Part shown: positions 33,102 through 41,512 of the stretch, piece by piece
How the letters are laid out: each line of letters opens with the position of its first letter
Position numbering within the stretch: the stretch's first letter is position 1
Assembly: GCF_003002065.1 (NCBI RefSeq)
Contig: NZ_PVZG01000004.1
Location: 372,001-436,000, forward strand
From: Pseudosporangium ferrugineum
GTDB lineage: Bacteria; Actinomycetota; Actinomycetes; Mycobacteriales; Micromonosporaceae
DNA: 64,000 bases
Reading direction: 5' to 3'
The notes under the pieces: model-generated
The model's database searches: none
What the model was told of the DNA's origin: nothing
The model's input: the letters and a program-made list of their open reading frames with translations, nothing else
Made by a program: the position numbers and the translations under genes

Positions 33102-34147
33102 GGATCGCGCTGCTCACCTACTCGACCCGGCCGCGTGGCGGTGTGGTGCACACGTTGTCGCTGGCCGAGGCCCTCGCGGAGCTCGGCCACGAGGTGACGG
33201 TGTGGACGCTCGGCCGCGGCGGCGGTTTCTTCCGCGCCGTCGATCCCCGGGTACGCCTCGCGATCGTGCCGTTCCCCGACGTGCCGGACGAGGGTGTCGG
33301 CTCCCGCATCCTGCGCTCGATCGACGTGCTGCGGGAGGCGTTCGTCCCCGGCGACTACGACATCGTGCACGCCCAGGACTGCATCAGTGCCAACGCCGTG
33401 GACCGGTGCGTACGCACGATCCACCACCTCGACCAGTTCACGACGCCCGAGCTGGCCGCCTGCCACGAGCGGGCGATCGTCCGCCCCTACGCCCACCTGT
33501 GCGTCTCGGCGGCGGTGGCCCGCGAGGTCGAGCAGGGCTGGGGCATCACCCCGGCGGTGATCCCGAACGGCGTCGACGCCGCGAGGTTCGCCGCCGCCCG
33601 GCCCTCCCCGCGGTACGGGCGCTACGTGCTCGCGGTCGGTGGTATCGAGCCACGCAAGGGCTCGATCGACCTGCTCGACGCGTACGCGCTGCTCCGCCGC
33701 GACGTGCCCGGCCTGGACCTGGTGATCGCCGGCGGCGAGACCCTGTTCGACTACCGCGACTACCGGGCCGCCTGGCAGGCCCGCGCGGACGAGCTCGGCA
33801 TCACCCCGCGGGTGCTCGGCCCGGTCGGCCAGGACGTGCTGCCCGGCCTCGTCGCCGGAGCCGCGGCCTTCGCGTTCCCCTCCACCAAGGAGGGCTTCGG
33901 CCTCGCCGCCATGGAGGCCCTCGCCGCCGGCACCCCCGTCGTCGTCCGCGACCTGCCCGTGCTGCGGGAGGTGTTCGGGGACACGGTCGGGTACGGCTCG
34001 GACCCGGCCGGCCTCGCCCTCGCGCTGCGCGAGTCCCTCGAGGACCACCCGGCAGAGCGGGCCGCCGCCGGCCGGGCCCTCGCCGCGGCGCACACCTGGA
34101 GCGCCGCCGCCGAGCGGCATGCCGCGTTCTACCGGACCCTGCGCTGA
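33098..34147 (+). CDS. MSMEG_0565-type glycosyltransferase (GT4)
   Basis: 349 residues, GTG start overlapping the previous stop as GTGA. GT-B fold: the N-terminal domain begins MRIALLTYSTRPRGGVVHTL with the usual Gly-rich loop, DYDIVHAQDCIS lies in the middle, and the C-terminal nucleotide-sugar site shows VIPNGVD, YVLAVGGIEPRKGSIDLLDAY and the E-x7-E signature FPSTKEGFGLAAMEALAAGTPVV. This is the usual end gene of actinobacterial MSMEG_0565-0572 clusters. A glycosyltransferase implies that the pathway product, or a carrier, is sugar-modified. An inverted repeat lies 6 bp after its stop codon and may end the operon. Confidence 0.88.
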   Translation: MRIALLTYSTRPRGGVVHTLSLAEALAELGHEVTVWTLGRGGGFFRAVDPRVRLAIVPFPDVPDEGVGSRILRSIDVLREAFVPGDYDIVHAQDCISANAVDRCVRTIHHLDQFTTPELAACHERAIVRPYAHLCVSAAVAREVEQGWGITPAVIPNGVDAARFAAARPSPRYGRYVLAVGGIEPRKGSIDLLDAYALLRRDVPGLDLVIAGGETLFDYRDYRAAWQARADELGITPRVLGPVGQDVLPGLVAGAAAFAFPSTKEGFGLAAMEALAAGTPVVVRDLPVLREVFGDTVGYGSDPAGLALALRESLEDHPAERAAAGRALAAAHTWSAAAERHAAFYRTLR

Positions 34148-34153
34148 ACCGCC

Positions 34154-34175
34154 TATCTGTCTCCGGGGACAGATA
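34154..34175. promoter_or_regulatory. Inverted repeat after the Nit1C-like operon, before the SARP gene
   Basis: TATCTGTCTCC / GGGGACAGATA match at 10 of 11 positions with no spacer, or as perfect 8-bp arms around TCCGGG. It begins 7 bp after the glycosyltransferase stop. It can be a terminator hairpin of that operon or an operator for the SARP gene 90 bp away; AT-rich outer arms favour an operator. Confidence 0.5.
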
Positions 34176-34265
34176 AGCCCAGGTCACGGACAGCAAGCCG
34201 TTGTCGCGTGGGAACACCGCGAACCAGCATGGAGTCGCTCGATCGCGACCCGCCTGGAGGCGACA

Positions 34266-35000
34266 ATGGAGTTCGGAGTCCTCGGCCCGCTGAAGGTCTG
34301 GTGGCCGTCGCCGGCCGGTCCCCTGACCGCGCCCAAGCTGCGTGGGCTGCTGACGCTGCTGCTGGTGGAGGACGACCCGGTGCCCGCGGGGCAGCTGACG
34401 GAGCTGTTCCGGGGCCGCCGCGAGGCCGGCGCGCCCTCCGCGATGCACGTGTCGGTGCACACGCTGCGCCGGTGGCTGCGGGGCGGGCACCGGCTGGAGC
34501 TGACCGCGCAGGGCTACACCGTCGACGTCGACCCGGCGCTGGTCGACGCCGGGCAGTTCCGCCTGCGGCTGGCCGCCGCCGACGCCGCCACCGACCCGTA
34601 CGCCCGCATCGAACTGCTCCGGTCGGCGGTGTCGCTGTGGCGCGGCCGGATCGGCGCCGACCTTGCGGTGCCGTTGCAGCAACGGGCGACGGTGCGCCGG
34701 CTGGAGGGGCTGCGGACGCGGGCGGTGGTCGGGCTGGCCGAGGCCTGCCTGGCCGCCGGTCAGCCGGGCACGGCGCTGCCCTACCTGGACGACCTGGCGC
34801 AGGGTTCGCCGTTCGACGAGCGGGTGCAGGCCCAGTTCGCGCTGGCGCTGGCGGCCTGCGGGCGGCAGGCGGACGCGCTGGCGGTCGTCGCCGGCACCCG
34901 GCGGTTGCTCGCCGAGGAGCTGGGCATCGAGTCCGGCCCGCAACTGCGCGAGGCGCACCTGCGGATCCTGCGCCAGCGCGTCCTGCCCGCACGTCCCTAG
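34266..35000 (+). CDS. SARP-type transcriptional regulator (DNA-binding + BTAD only)
   Basis: 244 residues, the size of short SARPs such as ActII-ORF4 or DnrI. The N-terminal OmpR-like winged helix starts MEFGVLGPLKVWWPSPAGPL with TAPKLRGLLTLLLVEDDPVP, and the DNA-recognition helix lies in AMHVSVHTLRRWLRGG. The bacterial transcriptional activation domain follows (DAGQFRLRLAAADAATD, LAEACLAAGQPGTALPYLDD, RRLLAEELGIESGPQLREAH). GGAGG precedes the ATG. SARPs activate biosynthetic clusters by binding direct repeats 8 bp from the -10. The closest candidate is the upstream cluster, but no such direct repeats were found at 26.0 kb, so the target may lie elsewhere. Confidence 0.86.
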   Translation: MEFGVLGPLKVWWPSPAGPLTAPKLRGLLTLLLVEDDPVPAGQLTELFRGRREAGAPSAMHVSVHTLRRWLRGGHRLELTAQGYTVDVDPALVDAGQFRLRLAAADAATDPYARIELLRSAVSLWRGRIGADLAVPLQQRATVRRLEGLRTRAVVGLAEACLAAGQPGTALPYLDDLAQGSPFDERVQAQFALALAACGRQADALAVVAGTRRLLAEELGIESGPQLREAHLRILRQRVLPARP

Positions 35001-35025
35001 GGCGGCCGCACGGTCCTCCGGGAAC

Positions 35026-37632
35026 CTACTGCCAGTCGCCCACCATCGGGCGGTCGGTCGTCGTGCCGTACGCCGCCCGGATCTCGGCGTCGCCGCCCTG
35101 GTTGGTGTTGCGCAGGTAGAACTCCTTCGTGGACGGTCGCCAGATGCCGGCGGTGTCCCGCCCGTCGCCGTTCCAGTCGCCCATCACCGGCTTGTCACCG
35201 GCGGAGCCGTACACGAAGGTGAAGTCGGACGCGCCGGTGCCGGTGAGCGCGTCGCGCAGGTGGAACGACCGGTCGGCCGGGTCGTAGTAGCCGAGGCTGT
35301 CGCGCCCGTCGCCGTCCCAGTCGCCGGCCAGCGGCGTGGTGGCCGGCTTCCCGGACGACTGGGTCACCTCCGCCGCACCGGCCGCGTTCGTGTTGCGCAG
35401 CCGCGCCAGCTGGTCGCCCGGCCGCCAGGTGCCCACGGTGTCCCTGCCGTCGCCGTCCCAGTCACCGGCGATCGGCACGTCCCCGCTCGCCGCGTAGCCG
35501 GCGACGAAGACGGTTTCCGGCTCCTCGTCGGCGTCGAGGGCGTCGCGCAGGTGGAACGACCGGTCCGCCGGGTCGAAGTAGCCCCACCCGTCGACGCCGT
35601 CGCCGTCCCAGTCGCCGATGACGGGCGCCTGGGAGCCGTCACCGATCGCGAAGGCGGGCACGTCACTGTTGCCCGGCGTGATGCTGGTGCGCAGGTACGC
35701 CGTGTGGTTCGACGGCCGGAACACGCCGATGGTGTCGGCGTGCGGCGCCGGCCCGGTGGCCGGGGTGCCCGGCCCGAGCAGGCTGAACGCCACCGCGCCG
35801 GTCGAGGTGAAGTCGATCGCCGGCTCGTTGCTCATCCACGCCTCCACCCGGTCCAGGTAGCGGGCGCCGTTGCCGTTGAACGCCGCGTACCGGTCCACAC
35901 CGTCGGCCGGGCAGGCGCGGACGTCGTCGCCGGGCTGGAGGTCGTCGAAGGTGTCCGTACCGTTGGGGCCGTTGACCGCGGCCCCGGCCAGGACGGCGCC
36001 GGTCCCGGTGAGACTGCCGGCGAGGTTGGCGATCTGGTGGTGCGGGCATTTCGGGTACGTGCTGCCGACGCCGACGATCAGCGAGGTTCCCCAGGGGTTG
36101 CCGCCGAGGATCCAGTTCGCCTGCTGCTGGGCGAACGTCGCGTACCGGGTGCTGCCGGTGACGTCGCGGTACCGGGCGGCCTGCGCGATGAGGCCGAACG
36201 TGTGCGAGGTCGAGTCGTAGTCGTCGTAGACGGCCCCGGCGCGGAACCGGTCGGCGTTCGCCCGGGCCACGCCCGCGTCGAGCTGCTCCTCCAGCGAGGA
36301 AACGAGTTCCGCGCGGGTGACGGCCGCGCCCGAGCCGACGACGGTGGCCAGGTCGGCACTCGCGAGGGAGCCGACGTCGTACAGGTTGAGGGTGTCGTGC
36401 TCGTCGCCGTCGAGGTACTGCCGCGACCACTGCGCCGCCTGGGTGAGCCAGGCCGCCGCCCGGCTGTCTCCCAGGGCCTTGGCGGCGAGATGCAGTTCGA
36501 CGCCGCCGAACGCCATGTCGTCGGTCCAGAGGTCCTCGCCGTAGTAGTCGTGCGGGAACGTGGTCACCAGTTCCCCGACCGAGGTCGTCTTCGCGAGGCC
36601 GTAGATCGCGGCCGCCTTGGTGAGCTCGGCCCGCGCCCGGGTGGGGTCGCTGGTCGCGTGGATCTGGGCGGCGATCGCGAAGGCGGCCGACACCCGCCCG
36701 GCCAGGTTCGGGCTCAGCTTGGCGCCGGGCTCGTTGGCCCGGAACACCGGCCGGTGCCGCAGGTAGTACAGATCGGTGCCGGCCGGGTCGGTGATGGTGT
36801 CGTCGGTCTCCGGCAGCCGCCACGTGTCGTGGTCGCCGAAGTAGTTCTCGTCGTCGCCGCCGCCGATGCCGACCTGCGCGTACAGGACGGAGGCGCCGTC
36901 GTCCCACATCTTGTCGAGCCAGTCGAGCCCGAAGTCGATCTCGGCCGCCCGCGCCGGGTCCGGCGATCCGGACCGCTGCGCGATCAGAAGCGTGTCGAGC
37001 GTGTACGCCGCGGTGTGCGTGAACTTCAGGTAGTCCCCCGCGTCGAACCAGCCGCCGGACACGTCGACCGTGGCCGCCTGTGCCCTGGTCAGGCCGCCGA
37101 CGATGGCGCCGTCCTCGTCGAACGACGGCTTCCGGTAGACGGTGGCGGACGAGTCCGCGAGGTGCGACGCCTTGCGGTTGAGCACACCCGGCAGGACGTT
37201 CGCGCCGTCGCGGTTGGCCTGGAAGAACTTGGTCATCGTGGCCGACACCGGCGCGTACAGGCCGTTGGCCGTTCCCACCGAGAAGGTGGGCGAGGTGGTC
37301 ACGCCGCTGACCCGGATGCTGTACTGGCCCGCGCTCCGCAGCGACGAGAAGTCGATCGGCGCGACGGCGGTATAGGTGCTGTTCCACGAGCCGAGACTGG
37401 CGCCGACGGTGCCGGCCAGCACCTGCGTCCCGGCGCCGTCGACCACCTGGAACGGGGCTCCGGCCTGCGCGGTGGTGCCGAGCAGGAACGCGGTCTTCGG
37501 CCCGTCGGCGGGATAGCCGACCTGGTTGACCCGGATGAAGGAGGTGACCGCGGCCTGCGCCGCGGTCACCGCCACCGGAGTGCTGCCGATCAGGGCAGCG
37601 GTCGAGAGTGCTGCGGTCAGTCTGAGTCTCAC
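35026..37632 (-). CDS. Secreted glycoside hydrolase family 9 (endoglucanase-like) with GDWDGDG repeats
   Basis: 868 residues from GTG 37632 (AGAGGAAG upstream). A Sec signal (MRLRLTAALSTAALIGSTPV, cleavage after AQA) precedes an Ig-like CelD_N domain (RVNQVGYPADGPKTAFLLG). The GH9 catalytic domain starts near residue 130; GGWFDAGDYLKFTHT (about residue 200) holds the catalytic Asp pair, PHHQIANLAG the late His segment, and MSNEPAIDFTSTGAV fits the general-acid Glu position. The C-terminal 220 residues are five repeats of the GDWDGDGRD type (VCBS/FG-GAP-like, probably calcium-binding), used in place of a cellulose-binding module. It probably cleaves beta-1,4-glucans outside the cell. No CebR-like box was found upstream. 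Confidence 0.88.
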   Translation of the reverse strand: MRLRLTAALSTAALIGSTPVAVTAAQAAVTSFIRVNQVGYPADGPKTAFLLGTTAQAGAPFQVVDGAGTQVLAGTVGASLGSWNSTYTAVAPIDFSSLRSAGQYSIRVSGVTTSPTFSVGTANGLYAPVSATMTKFFQANRDGANVLPGVLNRKASHLADSSATVYRKPSFDEDGAIVGGLTRAQAATVDVSGGWFDAGDYLKFTHTAAYTLDTLLIAQRSGSPDPARAAEIDFGLDWLDKMWDDGASVLYAQVGIGGGDDENYFGDHDTWRLPETDDTITDPAGTDLYYLRHRPVFRANEPGAKLSPNLAGRVSAAFAIAAQIHATSDPTRARAELTKAAAIYGLAKTTSVGELVTTFPHDYYGEDLWTDDMAFGGVELHLAAKALGDSRAAAWLTQAAQWSRQYLDGDEHDTLNLYDVGSLASADLATVVGSGAAVTRAELVSSLEEQLDAGVARANADRFRAGAVYDDYDSTSHTFGLIAQAARYRDVTGSTRYATFAQQQANWILGGNPWGTSLIVGVGSTYPKCPHHQIANLAGSLTGTGAVLAGAAVNGPNGTDTFDDLQPGDDVRACPADGVDRYAAFNGNGARYLDRVEAWMSNEPAIDFTSTGAVAFSLLGPGTPATGPAPHADTIGVFRPSNHTAYLRTSITPGNSDVPAFAIGDGSQAPVIGDWDGDGVDGWGYFDPADRSFHLRDALDADEEPETVFVAGYAASGDVPIAGDWDGDGRDTVGTWRPGDQLARLRNTNAAGAAEVTQSSGKPATTPLAGDWDGDGRDSLGYYDPADRSFHLRDALTGTGASDFTFVYGSAGDKPVMGDWNGDGRDTAGIWRPSTKEFYLRNTNQGGDAEIRAAYGTTTDRPMVGDWQ

Positions 37633-37846
37633 GTCGTTCTTCCTCTTCTCGGAAATCGACCCGGGACTCAGTTGTTCCACGGTGGACTTACCTCGGCCTT
37701 ACCTGACCGCCCTCACGGCCGCCACGGTGAAAGGCGCAGGTGGGCATGGGTGTCCACTTTCCACATACTTTCGTCGGACCTCCACCGGGATGGGCATAAT
37801 GGTCGACGTCGATGGAGGCGCCGATGGGCCGGAGGGGTGAGGCTGA

Positions 37847-39724
37847 GTGCGGGAACCGCTGTCGCCGTGGTGGGCCGAGGTGCAGGACGCCGCGCAGTTG
37901 CTCGCCTCCCAGCTCAACGCCTATGTCACCCACGCGGCCCGGGTCGGCGTGTACACCGCACCGCCCGGATCGCCGCCGCCGCGGCGTCGCCGGCAGCCCG
38001 GCTCCCTGCGCCATCTGGCCGAGGTGATCCGCACCCACCGCCTCGCGCCCGGCAGGTCCGTCGACAAGGACGACGTGGCGGCGGTGCTGGCCGGCGACCC
38101 GCACCGCATCGCCGATCCGGTCCTCGTCGTGGCGGTCGCCCGCGCGAGCCACCTCATCGCCGGGGAGCCGTTCGGCGACGCCGGCGCGGACCGGCTCGTG
38201 GTCGCCAGCACCCACGTGTCCTCCCTGGCCGACGCCGCGCGAGAGGCGGACGGGAACGCCCCGCGCGCCGTGCCCGCCCTCCGCCCCGCCGGGAACGACA
38301 GGATCGCCGGTGACGCCGGGCCGATCATCATCGACGCGCACTTCACCACCCGCCGCCCCGGTCGCGGCCGGGCCCTGATCGCCGGCGCCCTCAGCGCGCT
38401 GGTGCTCGCCGGTGCCGCCGCCGTGCTGGTCCTGCGCCGCGACGAACCGGACGATCGGCTGACCTCGGCGGAACCCGTCGTGGCCACGGTCGCCGGCGTG
38501 ACGCCGCTGGAGCACGGGCACGCGCAGAACGACCACCTCAACGCGCGGCCGTTGCTCGACGCGCTCGACCGCGGCTTCACCAGCGTCGGGACCGACGTCC
38601 TCCTGCGTGACGACACCCTGGTGCTCTGCCACCGCCTCGTGGACGGCGCCTGCCGGGACTCCCGCGGCACCACGATCACCGCGCGGCCCTTCGAGCCGGC
38701 GTACCTGCAGCGGTTCAGCGCCCGGGTGAAGGCCAACGGCGGCCGGGTGTACCCGGGATTCCACCAGCCGGTGCTGCTCTTCGTCGGCATCGGGTGCGCG
38801 GAGGGTCCGGCCGGCTGCACCCTGCCTCCGGACCCGGCGGCCGCGGCGACCGACCCGAACAACCCGCTGGTGGTCGTCAAGAAGCTCATGAGTGCGCTCG
38901 CCCCGTACCGGGACATGCTGTACCACGTCGACCGGACGGCCCGGCGGTGGGGACCGGTGCAGATCGTCGTCACCGGCAGCCACAACGACGACCGGTTCCC
39001 GGTCAGCGCCGGCGGATACGACACCGTACGCGGCATCCTCCAGCAGCAGTCCGACATCTACACGTTCCTGGACGGCAGCTTCGACGTCGACGGGGACCAG
39101 TACAACGCGGACCTCGTCCCGGTGATCAGCTTCGAGAACCCGGCCGGCTGCGCGAAAGCCGACGAGACCCCGGTCCAGACGAGACATTGGGACGACATCG
39201 TCACGGCCCAGAGCACCGGGCACCACGTACGGCTGCGAGACGTCGCCGACTGCCCCGACCGCGGCAGTTCCTGGACCGACGCGCTGTACGCCGGCGTCGA
39301 CTACATCGGCAGCGACCACGTGGCGATGCTGGGCGAGTGGATCGCCGGCACCGCCGTGGGCGGAGGCGGCGGCGACTGCGCTGTCCCCTCGTGGATAGCC
39401 ACGGCCCGGCTCTACGGCCAGTACTGCACCCTCGTCGCCGGCAAGGCACCGGTCATGAGCCGCCCCGACCCCGCCTCCGCCCGCGTCGGCACCCTCGCCC
39501 ACGGCGGCGCCAACTGGTTCCTGGGCCAGCAGCCCGGCAAGCCGCACACCCGCGACGAGAGCACCAACTTCTGGTGGGCGTACACGCGGGCGTCCAACGG
39601 CCGCTGGGGCTGGGTGTCGCTGACCTACTTCACCAACGGCGTCCTCGACCAGTCCGCCGACGGCCTCCAGTACGCCTGCTACGACGTACGCCCCGGCGAG
39701 CCCGACAACTGCCACGCCATCTGA
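37847..39724 (+). CDS. Membrane-anchored PLC-like phosphodiesterase with SH3-like tail
   Basis: 625 residues from GTG. Residues 1-130 form a cytoplasmic helical domain (WWAEVQDAAQLLASQLNAYV, LRHLAEVIRTHRLAPGR, VDKDDVAAVLAGDPHRIADP), which may be an interaction or HTH-like module. A TM helix follows (ALIAGALSALVLAGAAAVLV, about 178-198). The outer part begins LEHGHAQNDHLNARPLLDAL, the HAHND-like entry of PLC/GDPD-type TIM-barrel phosphodiesterases; the catalytic region continues TSVGTDVLLRDDTLVLCH and QIVVTGSHNDDR. The C-terminus (APVMSRPDPASARVGTLAHG ... WWAYTRASNGRWGWVSL) looks like a bacterial SH3-type cell-wall-binding domain. Substrate unknown, perhaps phosphodiester-containing wall polymers or lipids. 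It is divergent from the GH9 gene. Confidence 0.72.
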   Translation: MREPLSPWWAEVQDAAQLLASQLNAYVTHAARVGVYTAPPGSPPPRRRRQPGSLRHLAEVIRTHRLAPGRSVDKDDVAAVLAGDPHRIADPVLVVAVARASHLIAGEPFGDAGADRLVVASTHVSSLADAAREADGNAPRAVPALRPAGNDRIAGDAGPIIIDAHFTTRRPGRGRALIAGALSALVLAGAAAVLVLRRDEPDDRLTSAEPVVATVAGVTPLEHGHAQNDHLNARPLLDALDRGFTSVGTDVLLRDDTLVLCHRLVDGACRDSRGTTITARPFEPAYLQRFSARVKANGGRVYPGFHQPVLLFVGIGCAEGPAGCTLPPDPAAAATDPNNPLVVVKKLMSALAPYRDMLYHVDRTARRWGPVQIVVTGSHNDDRFPVSAGGYDTVRGILQQQSDIYTFLDGSFDVDGDQYNADLVPVISFENPAGCAKADETPVQTRHWDDIVTAQSTGHHVRLRDVADCPDRGSSWTDALYAGVDYIGSDHVAMLGEWIAGTAVGGGGGDCAVPSWIATARLYGQYCTLVAGKAPVMSRPDPASARVGTLAHGGANWFLGQQPGKPHTRDESTNFWWAYTRASNGRWGWVSLTYFTNGVLDQSADGLQYACYDVRPGEPDNCHAI

Positions 39725-39874
39725 TCCCGCCGCGGCCCCATCCCTCGTTCGAGCTACCCATTCTGTCCACTTCGGGGCGATGTGGGCCGCCTGTCGACCT
39801 CGATAGCTTCGTCGCCAGCATCACGGGCCGCCGGGCGAACGCGGCCCGCCGGGACGAATCGAAGGACGAAGGCG

Positions 39875-41458
39875 ATGAACAGGACACGCAGTGCCGGGGC
39901 GTCCGGCCGGTCAGGGGGCCGCCGGTTCGCCACGGCCCTGACGGCCGCAACGATGGCGGTGGCCGGCGCGACCGGCTGCAGCGACGCCGCGCACGAGGAG
40001 GACCGCCCGGCGCCGGCGGCCTCGGCCAAGCCGGCCGCGCTCACCTGGGGATCGTGCCCGGAGGCGGCGAAGGGAGTGACCCGCAATCCCGGGCTGACCT
40101 GCGCCACGGTCAAGGTGCCGCTGAACTACGACAAGCCGGACGGCACGTCGATCGAGGTGGCGATCTCCCGGCTGGCCGCCGCCGACCCCGCGAAGCGGCA
40201 CGGCGTGCTGCTGCTGAACCCGGGCGGTCCCGCCCTGCCGGGTCTCGACATGCCCGGCACGATCGCACCGACGCTGCCCGAATCCGTCCTGGACGGCTAC
40301 GACCTGATCGGCTTCGATCCACGCGGCGTCGAGCACAGCACCCCGCAGAGCTGCGGCCTCGAGGTCGCCGGCGTGCCGGGACATTTCCCCTACCCCGCCG
40401 CGAACGGCTCGATCACCGCGAACGTGGAGCTGGCCCGTACGGAAGCCGGGAAGTGCGCCGCGGCGGCCGGAGAGAACCTGCGGTACTTCAACACCGCCAA
40501 CACCGCCCGGGACCTGGACCGCATCCGCGAGGCGCTCGGCGAGCAGAAGATCTCCTACTGGGGTCAGTCGTACGGCACCTACCTCGGCGCCGTCTACAGC
40601 TCGCTGTACCCGGAGCGGACCGACCGCATGATCCTCGAGGGCAACATCGATCCCACCAAGGTCTGGTCCGGCGAGGTGGAGGGCTGGGGCAAGGCCATGG
40701 CCGAGCGGTTCCCCGACGCGGCCGCCGTCGCCGCGGCGCAGAACGGCACCCTCCGGCTCGGCGGCACGCCCGACGAGGTCACCCGCACCTACCTCGCCCT
40801 CGCGGACCGGCTCGACCGTAAGCCCGCACCGGTGCCGGGCACTCAGCAGTCCATCACCGGGGCACTCCTGCGCACCGTCACCTACGCACTGCTCCTCGAC
40901 AACAAGCACCTGCCCACCCTCGCGCAGGTCTGGCGGGCCGCCGCGGACCTCGCGGACGGTCACCTCACCGCGGCCGGCGGCGAGGTGCTCGAGCAGGTGT
41001 TCGCCGAGACGCCGCCCACCCCGGGCGTCCCCGCCGACAACCAGGCGACCATGTTCCTGGCTCTCGTCTGCGGCGACGCCGAGTGGTCCCACGACGTTGC
41101 CGGCTACGCCGCCCGCAGCGCCGCCGACCGCAGGGCGTGGCCGCTCACGGCGGGCATGCCGGCCAACGTCTGGCCCTGCGCGTTCTGGAAGGCCCCGATC
41201 GAGAAGCCGGTCACCGTGACCGGCACGGGACCCGGCGACATCCTGATCCTGCAGAACCGCCGGGACCACGCCACGTCCTGGGACTCCGGGCAGGGACTGC
41301 GCAGGGTCCTCGGCGACCGCGCCGCCCTCGTCGGTGTCGACAACGGCGGGCACTACGTCTACCACGCGGGTTCGGCCTGCGCCGACGGTGCCACCGTCGA
41401 CTTCCTGACCACCGGGCGCCTGCCGGACAGGGACGTCTTCTGCACCGACGTCGGCTGA
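39875..41458 (+). CDS. Lipoprotein alpha/beta hydrolase (TAP-like tripeptidyl aminopeptidase family)
   Basis: 527 residues with a lipoprotein signal ending AVAGATGC (Cys at about 29). The alpha/beta fold includes VLLLNPGGPALPG (oxyanion loop), DLIGFDPRGVEHST, the nucleophile elbow YWGQSYGTYLGAVY (GQSYG) and the TAP-like C-terminal segment ILILQNRRDHATSWDSGQGL with Asp, then DNGGHYVYHAGSACAD with His. These are the marks of Streptomyces SlpD/SlpE/TAP-type exopeptidases, which remove N-terminal tri- or dipeptides. GAAGG precedes the ATG. The 150 bp upstream hold no clear operator. Confidence 0.87.
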   Translation: MNRTRSAGASGRSGGRRFATALTAATMAVAGATGCSDAAHEEDRPAPAASAKPAALTWGSCPEAAKGVTRNPGLTCATVKVPLNYDKPDGTSIEVAISRLAAADPAKRHGVLLLNPGGPALPGLDMPGTIAPTLPESVLDGYDLIGFDPRGVEHSTPQSCGLEVAGVPGHFPYPAANGSITANVELARTEAGKCAAAAGENLRYFNTANTARDLDRIREALGEQKISYWGQSYGTYLGAVYSSLYPERTDRMILEGNIDPTKVWSGEVEGWGKAMAERFPDAAAVAAAQNGTLRLGGTPDEVTRTYLALADRLDRKPAPVPGTQQSITGALLRTVTYALLLDNKHLPTLAQVWRAAADLADGHLTAAGGEVLEQVFAETPPTPGVPADNQATMFLALVCGDAEWSHDVAGYAARSAADRRAWPLTAGMPANVWPCAFWKAPIEKPVTVTGTGPGDILILQNRRDHATSWDSGQGLRRVLGDRAALVGVDNGGHYVYHAGSACADGATVDFLTTGRLPDRDVFCTDVG

Positions 41459-41477
41459 GGCGACCATACCATCCAGT

Positions 41478-41506
41478 TTGATCTATGCGGGTGGGTGGGT
41501 TAGCGT
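41478..41506 (+). promoter_or_regulatory. Promoter for a leaderless lipoprotein gene
   Basis: TTGATC (41478-41483), 17-bp spacer, TAGCGT (41501-41506), six bases, then GTG at 41513. This is the clearest -35/-10 pair near a leaderless start in the window. Confidence 0.65.
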
Positions 41507-41512
41507 CACGCC

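Noticed and set aside
26139..34147. Calling either C-N hydrolase a Nit6803-type nitrilase
   Set aside because: Both are about 273 residues with CYDKAFPE or DYDKTFPE around the active site. Nit6803-type enzymes are longer and carry CWE, so the label would be misleading.
37633..37846. CebR-type operator for the GH9 gene
   Set aside because: No TGGGAGCGCTCCCA-like sequence lies between the divergent GH9 and phosphodiesterase genes.
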